A stretch of DNA of 64,000 nucleotides from CAWCDJ01 sp963796675 (GTDB taxonomy: Bacteria; Acidobacteriota; Terriglobia; Bryobacterales; Bryobacteraceae), in NCBI GenBank assembly GCA_963796675.1, contig CAWCMS010000005.1, forward strand, positions 620,001-684,000. The letters are read 5' to 3'. A program made the translations under genes and the position numbers. Under the pieces are notes generated by a model. It did no database searches and was not told the DNA's origin. It worked only from the letters and a program-made list of their open reading frames with translations. Shown piece after piece: positions 35,580 to 46,244 of the stretch (the stretch's first letter is position 1; the number at the start of each line of letters is the position of its first letter).

Positions 35580-37463
35580 CTACTCCCGCAGCGGCGTCCC
35601 GGCGAGGTTCGCGATTTCGGCCAGCACCAGGTCGTACGCCAGGCGCGCTTGAAGTTCATCGGCTTCTGCGTTGCGTGTGGCGGCCATGGCGTCGGCATTC
35701 TTAGCGGACGAAACGACGCCGGCGCGCAACTGGTTGCCGCAGATTCGCTCGGCTTCGCGCCGCAGCGCCAGCGCCTCTTGCGCCACGTCCACCATCATCC
35801 TGGTGCGTTCCAGCTTGCGCCAGGCCTTGTCGATGTCAACCGTGACGCGGTCCGTGATGCGGCGGATGTTCTCGTGTGCCTGGTCCAACTGCGCTTCGCG
35901 TTCGTTGACTACGCCCTTCCGTTTGCCCCAATCGAAAATGTCCCACGTCAACTGTAGGCCGAAGGTGCCGAAGCTGTGGGCAAGGAACGGCATGCCGCTC
36001 TGGTAGGTGTGTCGGGCGTAGGCGCCGACGTTCGGGATGTACTCGTAGCGTGCGGCGCGCAGACCGCTTTCGGCCTTCGACTCGGCTTCCCTGGCGGCAC
36101 GCAGTTCGGGATTGCCTTCGAGCGCCGAATGCAGATAGTCGTCGCGTGTCAGCGGCGCCGATGGGACGTCGGGCAGCGGAGCCAGTTGCAGTTCGGTGTC
36201 GAGCGGCAGGCCGAGCAGGTTGTCCATTTCGGAATTGAGGTCGGCTACCTGGTTCTGTGCGGCGAGCAGGGACTGGCGGGTTTTCAGCAACGACGCCCGC
36301 GCGCCCAGCACGGCCACTTCGAGCAAGTTGCCGGTGCGGACAGCGTCGCCGGCTTCGCGGAGCGTCTCGCCGCCGGCGGTCACTTGCGCTTCGAGCGCGG
36401 CGGTCTGCGTCCGGGCGGCGAGCAGCCCGTAATAGAGCTGATGGACGCCAAGGATCACGTCGTCCTCCGCCTTCTTCAGTTCGGCTTCGGAGATGCGCTC
36501 GTCGGCCCGCGCCACCTGGACGCCCTGGCGAATCTTGAGCAACTGGGTGAGCGGCTGGCCTGCGGTCGTGCTGCCGAGCACCAGGAAGCTGGAGCCCTGA
36601 TCGATTCCCATGGTCGAAGTCGGGAACGGCCCGAGGCCCGGTACGACGCCGAGAGATCCGGCGGGAATCGTCACCAATTGGCGGTCCGAGAGCACGCCGC
36701 TCAGGGTTTCGTTGGAGACTTGTGGATAGTAATTGCTGCGCGCGGTGGTGATGCGCGCCTGCCTCTCGCGGACGCGGGCACGTGCGATCTGCAACGCGGT
36801 ATTCTGCTTGACAGCAAGATCGACCGCTTCGGGCAGCGTGATCTGTCGAGCGGCGGCACGGGCTGGCGAGGCGGCCAGAGCCAGCACGACCATCGCGACC
36901 ACGGGCGCAGCCCGAGAAAGCGGCGCGGTGCGCGATTTCACCAGGACATAGATCACGGGAACCACGATCAGGGTGAAGAACATCGAAGAAACCAGGCCAA
37001 CCGCGATGACGCTCGCCAACGGGCCCCAGAGGCTTGAGCCGGAGAGAATCATGGGAGTCACGCCGACCGCCGCCGCCATTGTCGTGAGGAAGATGGGGCG
37101 GAGGCGGCGCTCGCCTGCTTCGGTGGCGGCCTGTTCGAGCGAGCGGCCTTCGCGCATCTTCTCGCGGATGTAGTCGACCAGGATGATGGAATTGCGCACC
37201 ACGATGCCACACAGCGCGATCAAGCCGGTAAACGCGGTGAAGCCGAAGGGGTAGTGCGTCAACACCAGGCCGAGCACCGCGCCGAACAGCGTCAGCGGAA
37301 TCGATGCCATCACGATCAGCGGGTCGGAGAGCGTGCGGAACTGGATCAGCAGCACCAGGAAAATCGCCACCAGGCTGATGAGGAGCGCGCGGATCATGCC
37401 CGGCATCGTCTCCTGTGTGTTGAGCCGCTCACCGCCATAAGCGATGCTATAGCCGGCGGGCAA
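35580..37463 (-). CDS. RND transporter C-terminus fused to TolC-type outer membrane factor
   Basis: This open frame of 627 codons starts inside the RND pump (joined to 37447-39981 by one frameshift) and continues without stop into an outer membrane factor. Codons 1-175 hold the last five RND helices (LFGAVLGLVLTHYPFGF, GIVVRNSIILVDYIRE, RLRPIFLTTMAAAVG, FTLIVVPVIYVLV). Then comes a signal-peptide-like stretch (AMVVLALAASPARA) and two OEP repeats (ITLPEAVDLAVKQNTALQIA, QPLTQLLKIRQGVQVARADE, GLQLTWDIFDWGKR, ADELQARLAYDLVLAEIANL). Alternative: a separate OMF gene starts at the GTG of VKSRTAPLSRAAP (about 36950), where GTGA could also hold an RND stop in the shifted frame. Confidence 0.82.
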   Translation of the reverse strand: MPAGYSIAYGGERLNTQETMPGMIRALLISLVAIFLVLLIQFRTLSDPLIVMASIPLTLFGAVLGLVLTHYPFGFTAFTGLIALCGIVVRNSIILVDYIREKMREGRSLEQAATEAGERRLRPIFLTTMAAAVGVTPMILSGSSLWGPLASVIAVGLVSSMFFTLIVVPVIYVLVKSRTAPLSRAAPVVAMVVLALAASPARAAARQITLPEAVDLAVKQNTALQIARARVRERQARITTARSNYYPQVSNETLSGVLSDRQLVTIPAGSLGVVPGLGPFPTSTMGIDQGSSFLVLGSTTAGQPLTQLLKIRQGVQVARADERISEAELKKAEDDVILGVHQLYYGLLAARTQTAALEAQVTAGGETLREAGDAVRTGNLLEVAVLGARASLLKTRQSLLAAQNQVADLNSEMDNLLGLPLDTELQLAPLPDVPSAPLTRDDYLHSALEGNPELRAAREAESKAESGLRAARYEYIPNVGAYARHTYQSGMPFLAHSFGTFGLQLTWDIFDWGKRKGVVNEREAQLDQAHENIRRITDRVTVDIDKAWRKLERTRMMVDVAQEALALRREAERICGNQLRAGVVSSAKNADAMAATRNAEADELQARLAYDLVLAEIANLAGTPLRE

Positions 37464-39981
37464 TGGCAGCGCGGAGACGCGCGGCTGAATGGCCTGGATG
37501 ATTTGGGAGGCGTAGTAGCCGCGCTCGAGGGAACCCGCGCACAGTCAGTGTGCGGACGCCGTTGCGGCGCACAATGCGGCTGGTCTGCCAATCGGGCGCG
37601 AGGATGGCGGTCGAGCGCAGCGGGACGCGCGCCGGTGTGATGGGCGAGACGAGGTACGCATTGCGCACGTCTTCAAAGGATTCGCGGTAGGCGGGGTCGA
37701 GCCGCAGCACGATATTCACGGCGCGGTCGCCCTCCCAGAAGGTGCTGACGGGCGCTCCGCTGAAGGCTCCGGCAAGCGTCTGGGATATGGTGGCGTTCGA
37801 CAGCCCGAGCCGGCTCGAGATTTCGTTGTTGACGTCTACATTGACGAACCAGGAGTCGCTGTAATAATCATGGTGCACCATCTGACCATAGGGAACGTCC
37901 CGCACGATGTTCTGGATCTCGCGGCCGAACTGCTTGAGGGTGGTGATGTCGTAGCCGGAGATCCGCACTTCGACCGGGGCCTCCATGATCATGCCCTGCT
38001 GCAGTTCCTTGACAATGACCAGGGCCTCCGGCGTGGCGCGCGCCAGGCTGTTGCGCAAATCGGCGACGAGCTGCGGGGTAGCCTTCTCGTCCGTGGTGTT
38101 GACGATGAACTGGCCGTAGGCAGGGTCGGGGAGCTGCGGATTCACGTTGTAGTAGAAGCGCGGCGCGCTCTGTCCAAGGAAGGTGGCGAAGTGGGCCACC
38201 TCGGAATGCGAGCGCAAGGAGCTCTCGACGCGGCGCATGACGTCGTCCGTGGCTTCGATGCGGCTACCCTGCGGCATCCAGACATCGATGACGAACTGAT
38301 TGCGTTCAGCCGAGGGGAAGAACTGCTGCGGCAGCAGGGCGTAGAGGACGATGCCCGCGGCGACCGCGGCGCCCCCCAGGGCCACCGCCAGCGATTTCCG
38401 CCTCATGAATAACGCGATTGTGCGGTTGTAGACCACTTGCAGGCGGTCGAGCATGCCGGCTGTTTGCGGCGTGCCTTGCGGCGCGGCATGGTCGTGGAGG
38501 CCGCGGCGAATGAAGAAGCGGCAGAGGAGCGGCGTCAGCAGCACCGCCACCATGAACGAGACACCGAGCGCCACCGCCACGGTGACCGGCAGTGCATGGA
38601 TGAACTCACCCACGGATCCGGTCAGAATCAGGAGCGGCAGAAACGATGCGATGATCGTCAGGGTCGCGGCCAGCACCGGCACCACCACCTCACTCACGCA
38701 CTTGGCGGCGGCCTCCGGGCGCGTCATCCCGCGGTCGAGGCAATCGACATAGTTATCCGCGATGACGATGGCATCGTCCACCACGATGCCGAGCACCACG
38801 ATCAGGGCGGCGATCGAGACCTGGTGCAGTTGAATGCCGATGGCATTGAGCACGCCGAGCGAAGTGCTGATAGTGACGGGAATCGCCACCGCGGCAATCA
38901 CGGCGACCCGGATCGGCAGCAGGATCATGGTCACCAGGATCACCGCTGCGATGGCGAGCAGAAACTCATGGCCGAGCTTCGTCATGCGCTCCTGCACGAC
39001 GGCGGGCTGGTTGGCCACCAGGTCGAGATGGATATCGGGCGGCAGGATGGTGTGCAGGCGATCGAAGACTTCGGCGAGCTGGTCGCCGAGCTGCACGATG
39101 TTGCGGCCCTTCTGCATTTCGATCGAGAGCAATACGCTCGGTTCACCGTCGTAGCGCACCACGAAGGCCGGGTCCTGGTAGACACGCTCCACATTGGCGA
39201 AATCCCGGATGTAAACCGGGTTGCCCGCGCGCGAGAGATCGACCATCACGTTGCGAATCTGGTCCTCGGTAGTGAAAAGGCCGGTGGTGCGGAGAGGCAC
39301 CTTGCTGGTCTCGGAGTCGAGCGCGCCCGAACTCTGGATGACATTGCGCTGCTGTAGCGCCTGGATAACACGCCGGGGGTCGGCAAAGTACTGCGACATC
39401 CGCTCCAGGCTGCTGGTGATGCGGATCTCTTCGTTCTGCTCGCCGTAGGTGGCGAGCTTGCCGACGTCGCGCACGGTGCGCAGCTCATCCTTGATGCGGT
39501 CGGTGTAGTCGTGCAGCTCGCGATAGCCGTAGCGCTTGCCGTGAATCGCCACCAGCATGGCGACGGTGTCGCCGAAGTCGGAATTGAGCAGCGGTCCGAG
39601 TACGCCTTTAGGCAGCTCGGTGGCACTCGTCTCGTTCATTTCGTGGCGCAGTTTTGCCCAGAAAGCGGGTGCGTCCTTGACATACTCTTCGAGCTCCACC
39701 ATTACGAAGGCGAGGTTCGGGCGGCTGGTCGAATAGGTCTTCTCTTTGCGGACCTCCGGGAACTTGAAGATATGCTCTTCGAGCTTGCGGGTCACCTGCT
39801 GTTCGACCTGGTCAGAAGTGGCGCCGGGGTAGTAGGCGATCACCAGGCCCTGGCGGATGGTAATGCCGGGGTCTTCGGTGCGCGGCATCGTCAATAGCGC
39901 GTGGACGCCCACGGCGACCGCCATCGCCGCGAGGATCAGAGTGACGATCGGGTAATGGAGCGAGGCTTTCGCGGGATTCAT
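37447..39981 (-). CDS. RND-family efflux pump, inner membrane subunit (frameshift near 37530)
   Basis: AcrB-like proton/drug antiporter. It has the first helix (HYPIVTLILAAMAVAVGVHAL), porter domains, the four-to-six helix block (LAIAAVILVTMILLPIRVA, VLGIVVDDAIVIADNYVD with the two proton-relay Asp) and the second porter half. The frame breaks at a GGG at 37529-37531: deleting one base gives VRGFLERGYYASQIIQAIQPR and leads into the frame 35580-37463. ATG 39981 is preceded by GAGGTGA and overlaps the stop region of the membrane-fusion gene. Complete pump plus fused outer membrane factor would be about 1,465 residues. Confidence 0.88.
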   Translation of the reverse strand: MNPAKASLHYPIVTLILAAMAVAVGVHALLTMPRTEDPGITIRQGLVIAYYPGATSDQVEQQVTRKLEEHIFKFPEVRKEKTYSTSRPNLAFVMVELEEYVKDAPAFWAKLRHEMNETSATELPKGVLGPLLNSDFGDTVAMLVAIHGKRYGYRELHDYTDRIKDELRTVRDVGKLATYGEQNEEIRITSSLERMSQYFADPRRVIQALQQRNVIQSSGALDSETSKVPLRTTGLFTTEDQIRNVMVDLSRAGNPVYIRDFANVERVYQDPAFVVRYDGEPSVLLSIEMQKGRNIVQLGDQLAEVFDRLHTILPPDIHLDLVANQPAVVQERMTKLGHEFLLAIAAVILVTMILLPIRVAVIAAVAIPVTISTSLGVLNAIGIQLHQVSIAALIVVLGIVVDDAIVIADNYVDCLDRGMTRPEAAAKCVSEVVVPVLAATLTIIASFLPLLILTGSVGEFIHALPVTVAVALGVSFMVAVLLTPLLCRFFIRRGLHDHAAPQGTPQTAGMLDRLQVVYNRTIALFMRRKSLAVALGGAAVAAGIVLYALLPQQFFPSAERNQFVIDVWMPQGSRIEATDDVMRRVESSLRSHSEVAHFATFLGQSAPRFYYNVNPQLPDPAYGQFIVNTTDEKATPQLVADLRNSLARATPEALVIVKELQQGMIMEAPVEVRISGYDITTLKQFGREIQNIVRDVPYGQMVHHDYYSDSWFVNVDVNNEISSRLGLSNATISQTLAGAFSGAPVSTFWEGDRAVNIVLRLDPAYRESFEDVRNAYLVSPITPARVPLRSTAILAPDWQTSRIVRRNGVRTLTVRGFPRARLLRLPNHPGHSAARLRAAIARRL

Positions 39982-39986
39982 CGCGA

Positions 39987-41187
39987 TCACCTCGCTCCAT
40001 TGGTGACGCTGACCGGGGCCCCCTCGCGGAGTTTATCCTGGCCCGCCACCACGACCGGCTCACTTCCGGAGAGTCCGCCTTTGATCTCCACTTCGACGCC
40101 GTAAACGGTGCCCGTCTCGACGCGGCGGGCGTAGACGCGGCCCTGGTCCGGGAAGTAAATGAAGACGTTCGCTGGCGCCCTGCGGGTCGCGAAGGATGGC
40201 GCTGCCCGGAAGGCTCATCACGTGGCTGGTGCGGTCGCTCTGAATCTGCACCTCCGCGATCATCCCGATGCGCAGCAGCCGGCGCCGGTTCGCAACCGAG
40301 ATCCGGACCATGTACGTGCGGGTGCTGGGATCGGCGGCGACGTTGATCACCCGCACCGTGCCGCTGAAGGAGTCGTCAGGCAACGCCGGGATGCGCACGG
40401 TCGCCTTCTGTCCGGTGCGCACGAGGTGGATATCGGTTTCGGGCACGCCGACACTCACTTCGACCGGGTCGAGTTGTACCAGCTGAAACACCGGATGCCC
40501 GGCGGCGGCCATATCGCCGACCTCCACCAGCCGGGCGGCCACATAGCCGTCGACAGGAGCGCGGAGCGTCGCATCCGAAAGGTGCTTGCGGGCCGCCTGC
40601 TCGCCGGCGACGGCCTGCTCGTACACGGCGAGCGCCTGCTGCCGGTCCTCCTTCTGCGCGCCGGCGAGGGCCTGGTCGTACCGCTGCCGGGAAGCTTCAT
40701 AAGCGGCGCGGAACTTCTGGTAATCGTTCGGCGCGAGGCTCTTCGATTCGTAAAGCTGCCTCATCCGCTGGTACTCGTCCTGCGCGCGATCCAAGGCGAT
40801 CCTGGCCTGGGCGAGCACTTCCGGCCGGGCGGGGGACTCGGCCTTCTGCAGAACGGCGCGAGCGGCGGCAGCCTGACCGGCCGCGGCATCCACTCCGAGC
40901 GAATAATCGGTGGGATCGACGGCGGCGAGCACCTGGCCCTTCCGGACGTAGTCGCCTTCGCGTGGTGCGACGCGGATCACCTTACCCGAGACCAGGAAGG
41001 CGGCACTCGACGGGTTCTCCGGGGAAACGACGGAGCCGCTAACCGCTACCACGGACGGAGCATCGAACTGCCTGGGTTGTGCCACCTTGATCGGGGTCCG
41101 CGTCGCGATCGGCGCGGACTGCTGCCGGGAAGAGCACCCGGCCAACGCGCCCAACAGCGCACACACCGCTAAGATCTGCTGCTGCAT
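39987..41187 (-). CDS. RND efflux membrane-fusion lipoprotein (frameshift near 40173)
   Basis: Periplasmic adaptor of the AcrA/HlyD type. Lipoprotein signal with lipobox LAGC at Cys20 (ALLGALAGCSS). Biotinyl-lipoyl half-motif GKVIRVAPREGDYVRKGQVLA, a coiled-coil hairpin about 95-170, then LRAPVDGYVAARLVEVGDM and barrel domain. One extra base at 40173 breaks the frame; after correction the end reads NVFIYFPDQGRVYARRVETG to SVTNGAR and a TGA at 39987-39989 beside the RND start. ATG 41187 follows AGGGAAG and overlaps the tetR end by 19 bases. Confidence 0.88.
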
Positions 41188-41789
41188 GAAGGCTTCCCTG
41201 CTGGAATCATCTGTTTGAACACGAGATCGCGGCATGCGGCGTAGAGTTTCTGGCTCGCCGCATCCGGCTCCAATAGCGCCAACTCGCCGAGGCCTCGGGC
41301 TGCCCCGAAGAGGGCCACCGCGATGACGGCGGCCGGAGCCAATGCCACCGCGCCGCTTTCGGCGAAGTACCGGTCCACCAGCGCGGAGTAGTCGGCGATC
41401 CGCTGCTGGTGGAATTTCGCCAGTCGCGAGCGCGCCCCGCGGTGGCGCAGCGCGCGCAGCGTGAACTCAGCTTCGAGGATGATCCACCCGCGGTTGAGGT
41501 CCTGGTTGACGTACCAGTCGAGCACGGCCCGCAGCCGCGCGGCCGGGTCGCTCTCCCGCCGCGTGATCTCGTCCAGGCCGGCTTCGATTTCCCGCCGCCG
41601 GATTTGCAGCACTTCGATGAGTAGCTCGTCCTTGCTGCGGAAATTGGAATAGAACGCGCCGCGGGAGAACCCCGCCTTTTCGGCAATCTGCTCAACGGAG
41701 GCGGCATCGAAGCCTTGGCGGATGAACGCCTGTTCGGCGGCCTCGAGCAGCCGCCGCCGCGTCACCTGCCGGCTTTCCTGCCTCGTCAT
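41169..41789 (-). CDS. TetR-family repressor of the efflux operon
   Basis: A 206-residue TetR/AcrR-type regulator: HTH TRRRLLEAAEQAFIRQGFDA, SVEQIAEKAGFSRGAFYSNF and SKDELLIEVL, then a helical ligand domain (AVLDWYVNQDLNRGWIILEA). The start 41789 (MTRQESRQ) is preferred to the open frame start 41843 because the latter lies in the operator palindrome. It is first gene of the tetR-MFP-RND-OMF operon, overlapping the adaptor gene by 19 bases, and probably represses the whole set until a drug or metabolite binds. Confidence 0.9.
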   Translation of the reverse strand: MTRQESRQVTRRRLLEAAEQAFIRQGFDAASVEQIAEKAGFSRGAFYSNFRSKDELLIEVLQIRRREIEAGLDEITRRESDPAARLRAVLDWYVNQDLNRGWIILEAEFTLRALRHRGARSRLAKFHQQRIADYSALVDRYFAESGAVALAPAAVIAVALFGAARGLGELALLEPDAASQKLYAACRDLVFKQMIPAGKPSCSSRS

Positions 41790-41806
41790 TCGCCTGCTCT
41801 TATTCA

Positions 41807-41840
41807 CATACAGGATCGTATCTGAATGCATTCCTGTATG
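41807..41840. promoter_or_regulatory. Candidate TetR operator
   Basis: Perfect 9-bp inverted repeat CATACAGGA (41807-41815) and TCCTGTATG (41832-41840) with a 16-base spacer, 18 bases upstream of the tetR start codon, as expected for an autoregulated TetR operator. Confidence 0.7.
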
Positions 41841-41891
41841 CAAGGCCAGGGAACACGGAGCCGCGGGAGTATCAGCGAGCGGGAAGTTGTC

Positions 41892-43130
<1,239 letters not shown>

Positions 43131-43191
43131 GACAGCTCCTTCGAGCCTGTCCCCGGCCGTGACAAACACGGCCTCGTGCGATCCGCCGGGG

Positions 43192-44693
43192 TCAGTTGTA
43201 TTGGCGGCGGAAATTGGGACGCTCGGGGCGGCCTTCCTCCCGCGGCTCGCGGCGTTTCTCTTCGGCCGCGAATCCCTGCTCTTCGCTGCGGCTGATGCGG
43301 CGGTGCGCGTACAGCCCTTCGAGGATGAACTCGGCCGCCGACGCCCGCAGCGCGTCCGGCTCATTGTGCGTGAGCCCGAGCGCCTTGGTCTTCTCCATCA
43401 GCCCCTGAATGCCGGCAAGCTGCTTCACCATGGTCGGCGAGTCCACATTCTCGTCCAGCTTCAGCGACCCGCCCAGGTCGAACCACTGGATGATCTGCGA
43501 GACGTTGGCGCCGTCGAAGTACTGGTCGTAGACCTTGCCCACGGCGGTGCGGATCAGTTCGCGGGCCACGGTGTCGCCGCCCTTCAGCTCGCCTTCGTAT
43601 TCCAGCTCGAGCTTGCCGGTGATGGCGGGCAGCGCCGCGTAGAGATCGAGCATGCGCGGCACGGCGACCGCTTCGCGGGCTCGCAGCGCGCGCCGCTCGG
43701 CGTTCGACACCACGTTTTCCAGCACCGAAATCGGCAGCCGCTGGGAGACGCCCGAGCGCTTGTCGACGCGCTTGTCCTCGCGCGCCAGGAACGCCAGCTG
43801 CTCCACCACTTCCCTCATGTAGGCCGGCACGCGCACCTCCACCGGCGAGGCGCGGTCGAGCCAGGCTTCCTGTTCGGTGATGGCGATGCCCTGCTCGATG
43901 GCGGCCGGATAGTGCGTGCGGATCTCGCTGCCGATGCGGTCCTTGAGCGGCGTGATGATCTTGCCGCGCGCCGTATAGTCCTCCGGGTTGGCGGTGAAGA
44001 CCAGCATCAGGTCGAGCGGCAGGCGCACCGGGTAGCCCTTAATCTGCACGTCGCCTTCCTGCATGATGTTGAACAGGCCGACCTGGATCTTGCCGGCGAG
44101 GTCGGGCAGTTCGTTGATGGCGAAGATGCCGCGATTGGCGCGCGGCAGCAGGCCGTAGTGGACGGTCAGCTCGTCGGAGATGTCCTGCCCGCGCCGCGCC
44201 GCCTTGATGGGGTCGATATCGCCGATCATGTCGGCGATGGTGACGTCGGGCGTGGCCAGCTTCTCCACGTAGCGCTGCTCGCGGTCGAGCCAGGCGATGG
44301 GCGTCTCGGTCGCCGTTCTCGGCGATCAGGTCGCGGCAGCGCCGGCAGATCGGCCGGTACGGGTTGTCGTGGATCTCGCAGCCCTCCACGTAAGGCGTCG
44401 ATTCGTCGAGCAAGGTCGGTGAGCATGCCGGATCAGCCGCGTTTTGGCCTGCCCGCGCAGCCCCAGCAGAATGAAATTGTGGCGCGACAGAACGGCGTTG
44501 ACCACCTGCGGCACGACGGTGTCTTCGTATCCCAGGATGCCGGGAAACAGCGTCTCCCCGCGCTGCATTTTGCAGATCAGATTGTCTCGGAGTTCGTCTT
44601 TGACGGTGCGGTTGCCGAGTTCGGCTTCGGAAAAGGACTCTGGCGAAGCGCGCCTAGGGTACGGGGCAATTCCTGAGTGGCTTGGACAAGCAA
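43192..44693 (-). CDS. MoxR/Mg-chelatase-I-type AAA+ ATPase with Cys-rich insert (four frameshifts)
   Basis: About 500 residues. Walker A in LLGLRGQAKTRLIR, Walker B and sensor in GIFAINELPDLAGKIQVGLF, FTANPEDYTARG and RVPAYMREVVEQLAFLAR. Between Walker A and B is a Cys/His cluster, VEGCEIHDNPYRPICRRC. Single-base extras at about 44308, 44412 and 44427 and a missing base near 44632 split the N-terminal third over four frames; each repair gives the family sequence (ALRQSPFSEAELGNRTVKDEL, LIRMLTDLLDESTPYVEG, AENGDETPIAWLDREQRYVE). TTG 44693 after AGAGGGGGG is the probable start. It is expected to remodel the protein complex together with the adjacent VWA protein. Confidence 0.85.
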
Positions 44694-44764
44694 ACCCCCC
44701 TCTGATCGCGATTGTACCAGACGAGTACAGTGCCTTCGCGTCGTATCCGATACAATGACATGCA

Positions 44765-45554
44765 GTGGAGACACAGGAACTGACTGCGAAGCCAAGCATC
44801 TGGCACCGGTACACGGAGATCACGCGCGACGTGCGGCGCGGATTCATCGCGGAGTGGACGGTAACCATCATTCTGCTGCTGTTCGCCACCACGACGCTGG
44901 TGCAGGCGTTCGTGATTCCCAGCGCTTCCATGGAGGACACGCTGCTGATCGGCGACCACGTGCTGGTGGACAAGCTGGTCTACGCGCCTCCGGGCCCGAT
45001 TTCGCGGCACCTGCTGCCCTACCGCGATGTGCGGCGCGGCGACGTCATCGTTTTCCGCTATCCGCTGAACATCTCGGAGGATTACGTCAAGCGCGCCATC
45101 GGCATCCCCGGCGACCACATCCGTCTGGTGAACAAGCAGCTCATGCTGAACGGCCACCTGGTGAACGAGCCGTACGCGGTGCATCGCACCGGCTACATCG
45201 ATTCCTACCGCGACAACTTTCCCTCGGCTGCCGGACGTTTCCCTGCCGCCGAGCGCGCTCGAGATGCTGGAGAACCACGTGGTGAACGGTGAACTGGTGG
45301 TGCCGCCGGGCTATATTTTCGCCATGGGCGACAACCGCGACGATTCGCACGACAGCCGCTACTGGGGCTTGGTGCCGCGCGAGAACATCGTCGGAACGCC
45401 GGTGATCATCTACTGGTCGTTCGAGGCGCCCACCGCGGACCTGACCAACGGGAATATCGGCTTCGACCACATCGTGGACGTGGTCACCCACTTCTTCACC
45501 AAGACCCGCTGGGCGCGCACGTTCAAGCTGATCCGCGGCTATCCCCTGCAATAG
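44765..45554 (+). CDS. lepB: Signal peptidase I (one frameshift)
   Basis: Inner membrane peptidase that removes Sec/Tat signal peptides. One helix about 31-52 (EWTVTIILLLFATTTLVQAF) is followed by box B with nucleophile Ser55 (PSASMEDTLLIGD) and box D with general base Lys109 (DYVKRAIGIPGD). Box E follows the break: GYIFAMGDNRDDSHDSRYWG. One extra G near 45230 shifts the frame; repaired text is DNFPSAPDVSLPPSALEML. GTG 44765 is the only sensible start. As the gene is nearly always essential, the indel is more likely a sequence error than a mutation. It is divergent from the MoxR gene. Confidence 0.92.
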
Positions 45555-45603
45555 GGATTTTCTGAACTTGCGTCTTTTCGGATTCGGTATAAGCTAGGGA
45601 GCT

Positions 45604-46140
45604 ATGAGGGCCCCGGGTCCGCGTTTCAGGCGCTACGCATTGTACGGCGTCGCGCTCACGCTGGCGGTGTTGGTGGGTCGCTTCACGCCGCTCGGTATGG
45701 CGGACTGGATGGCGGAGGCGTCGATCGTCTGGCTTTCGTCGGTATGGGGAACCGTCGAGGAGATGCGTACCGTGGCGGTGGTGGCGTCAGCGGCGATGCT
45801 TCTCGGCCTCTGGTTGTCCCCCAATCCGTACATCCCGACCTGGATCGACCTGGTGAACCGCATGATGGTCATCGGGATCGTGTGGATCGTGGTACATGCC
45901 TCCTCCTCTCGGCTGGCCGCGCAGGAAGCGGCCTTGCGCTCCGCCGTTCAGGTGAAGGTGCTGCAGGGACTGCTGCCGATCTGCGCCTGCTGCAAGTCGA
46001 TCCGCACACAGAACGGGGAGTGGCACAAGCTGGAAAAATACATTTCAGCGAACTCGAACGTCTCCTTCACCCACACCTACTGCCCGCCCTGCGCGGAAAA
46101 GCTCTATCCCAAGGCGGAAGAAGCGGCGCAGTCCACCTAG
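45604..46140 (+). CDS. Small membrane protein with C-terminal Cys-cluster domain
   Basis: 178 residues. About three transmembrane segments (YALYGVALTLAVLVG; VAVVASAAMLLGLWLS; VNRMMVIGIVWIVVHAS), a short coiled coil (RLAAQEAALRSAVQVKVLQG), and the domain LLPICACCKSIRTQNGEW-HKLEKYI with HTYCPPCAEKLYP. This last module, with its CxCC and CxxC groups, is also found at the end of some bacterial sensor kinases and response regulators, and probably binds zinc or senses redox. Here the kinase domain is absent, so this may be a truncated sensor or an accessory sensor. GGGAG precedes the ATG. Confidence 0.7.
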   Translation: MRAPGPRFRRYALYGVALTLAVLVGRFTPLGMADWMAEASIVWLSSVWGTVEEMRTVAVVASAAMLLGLWLSPNPYIPTWIDLVNRMMVIGIVWIVVHASSSRLAAQEAALRSAVQVKVLQGLLPICACCKSIRTQNGEWHKLEKYISANSNVSFTHTYCPPCAEKLYPKAEEAAQST

Positions 46141-46211
46141 GGCGCTGGCCGCGAAGTTTCGCTCCAACACCGGCCCGCGTGGACACAGAGGCGCGACCGT
46201 GAGGGAGCGCG

Positions 46212-46239
46212 CGCGAAAGGGCAAGAGACCTCACTGTCA
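46212..46239. repeat. 28-base dispersed repeat, copy 1
   Basis: Same 28 bases (cgcgaaagggcaagagacct plus cac[t/g]gtca) as 55187-55214 with one mismatch. Here GTGAGG at 46199-46204 can pair with CCTCAC, making a hairpin between lepB-side and lipoprotein genes. The arm CGCGACCGTGAGGGAGCG (46192-46209) is also present, inverted with one change, at 7012-7029. Confidence 0.65.
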
Positions 46240-46244
46240 GAGGC

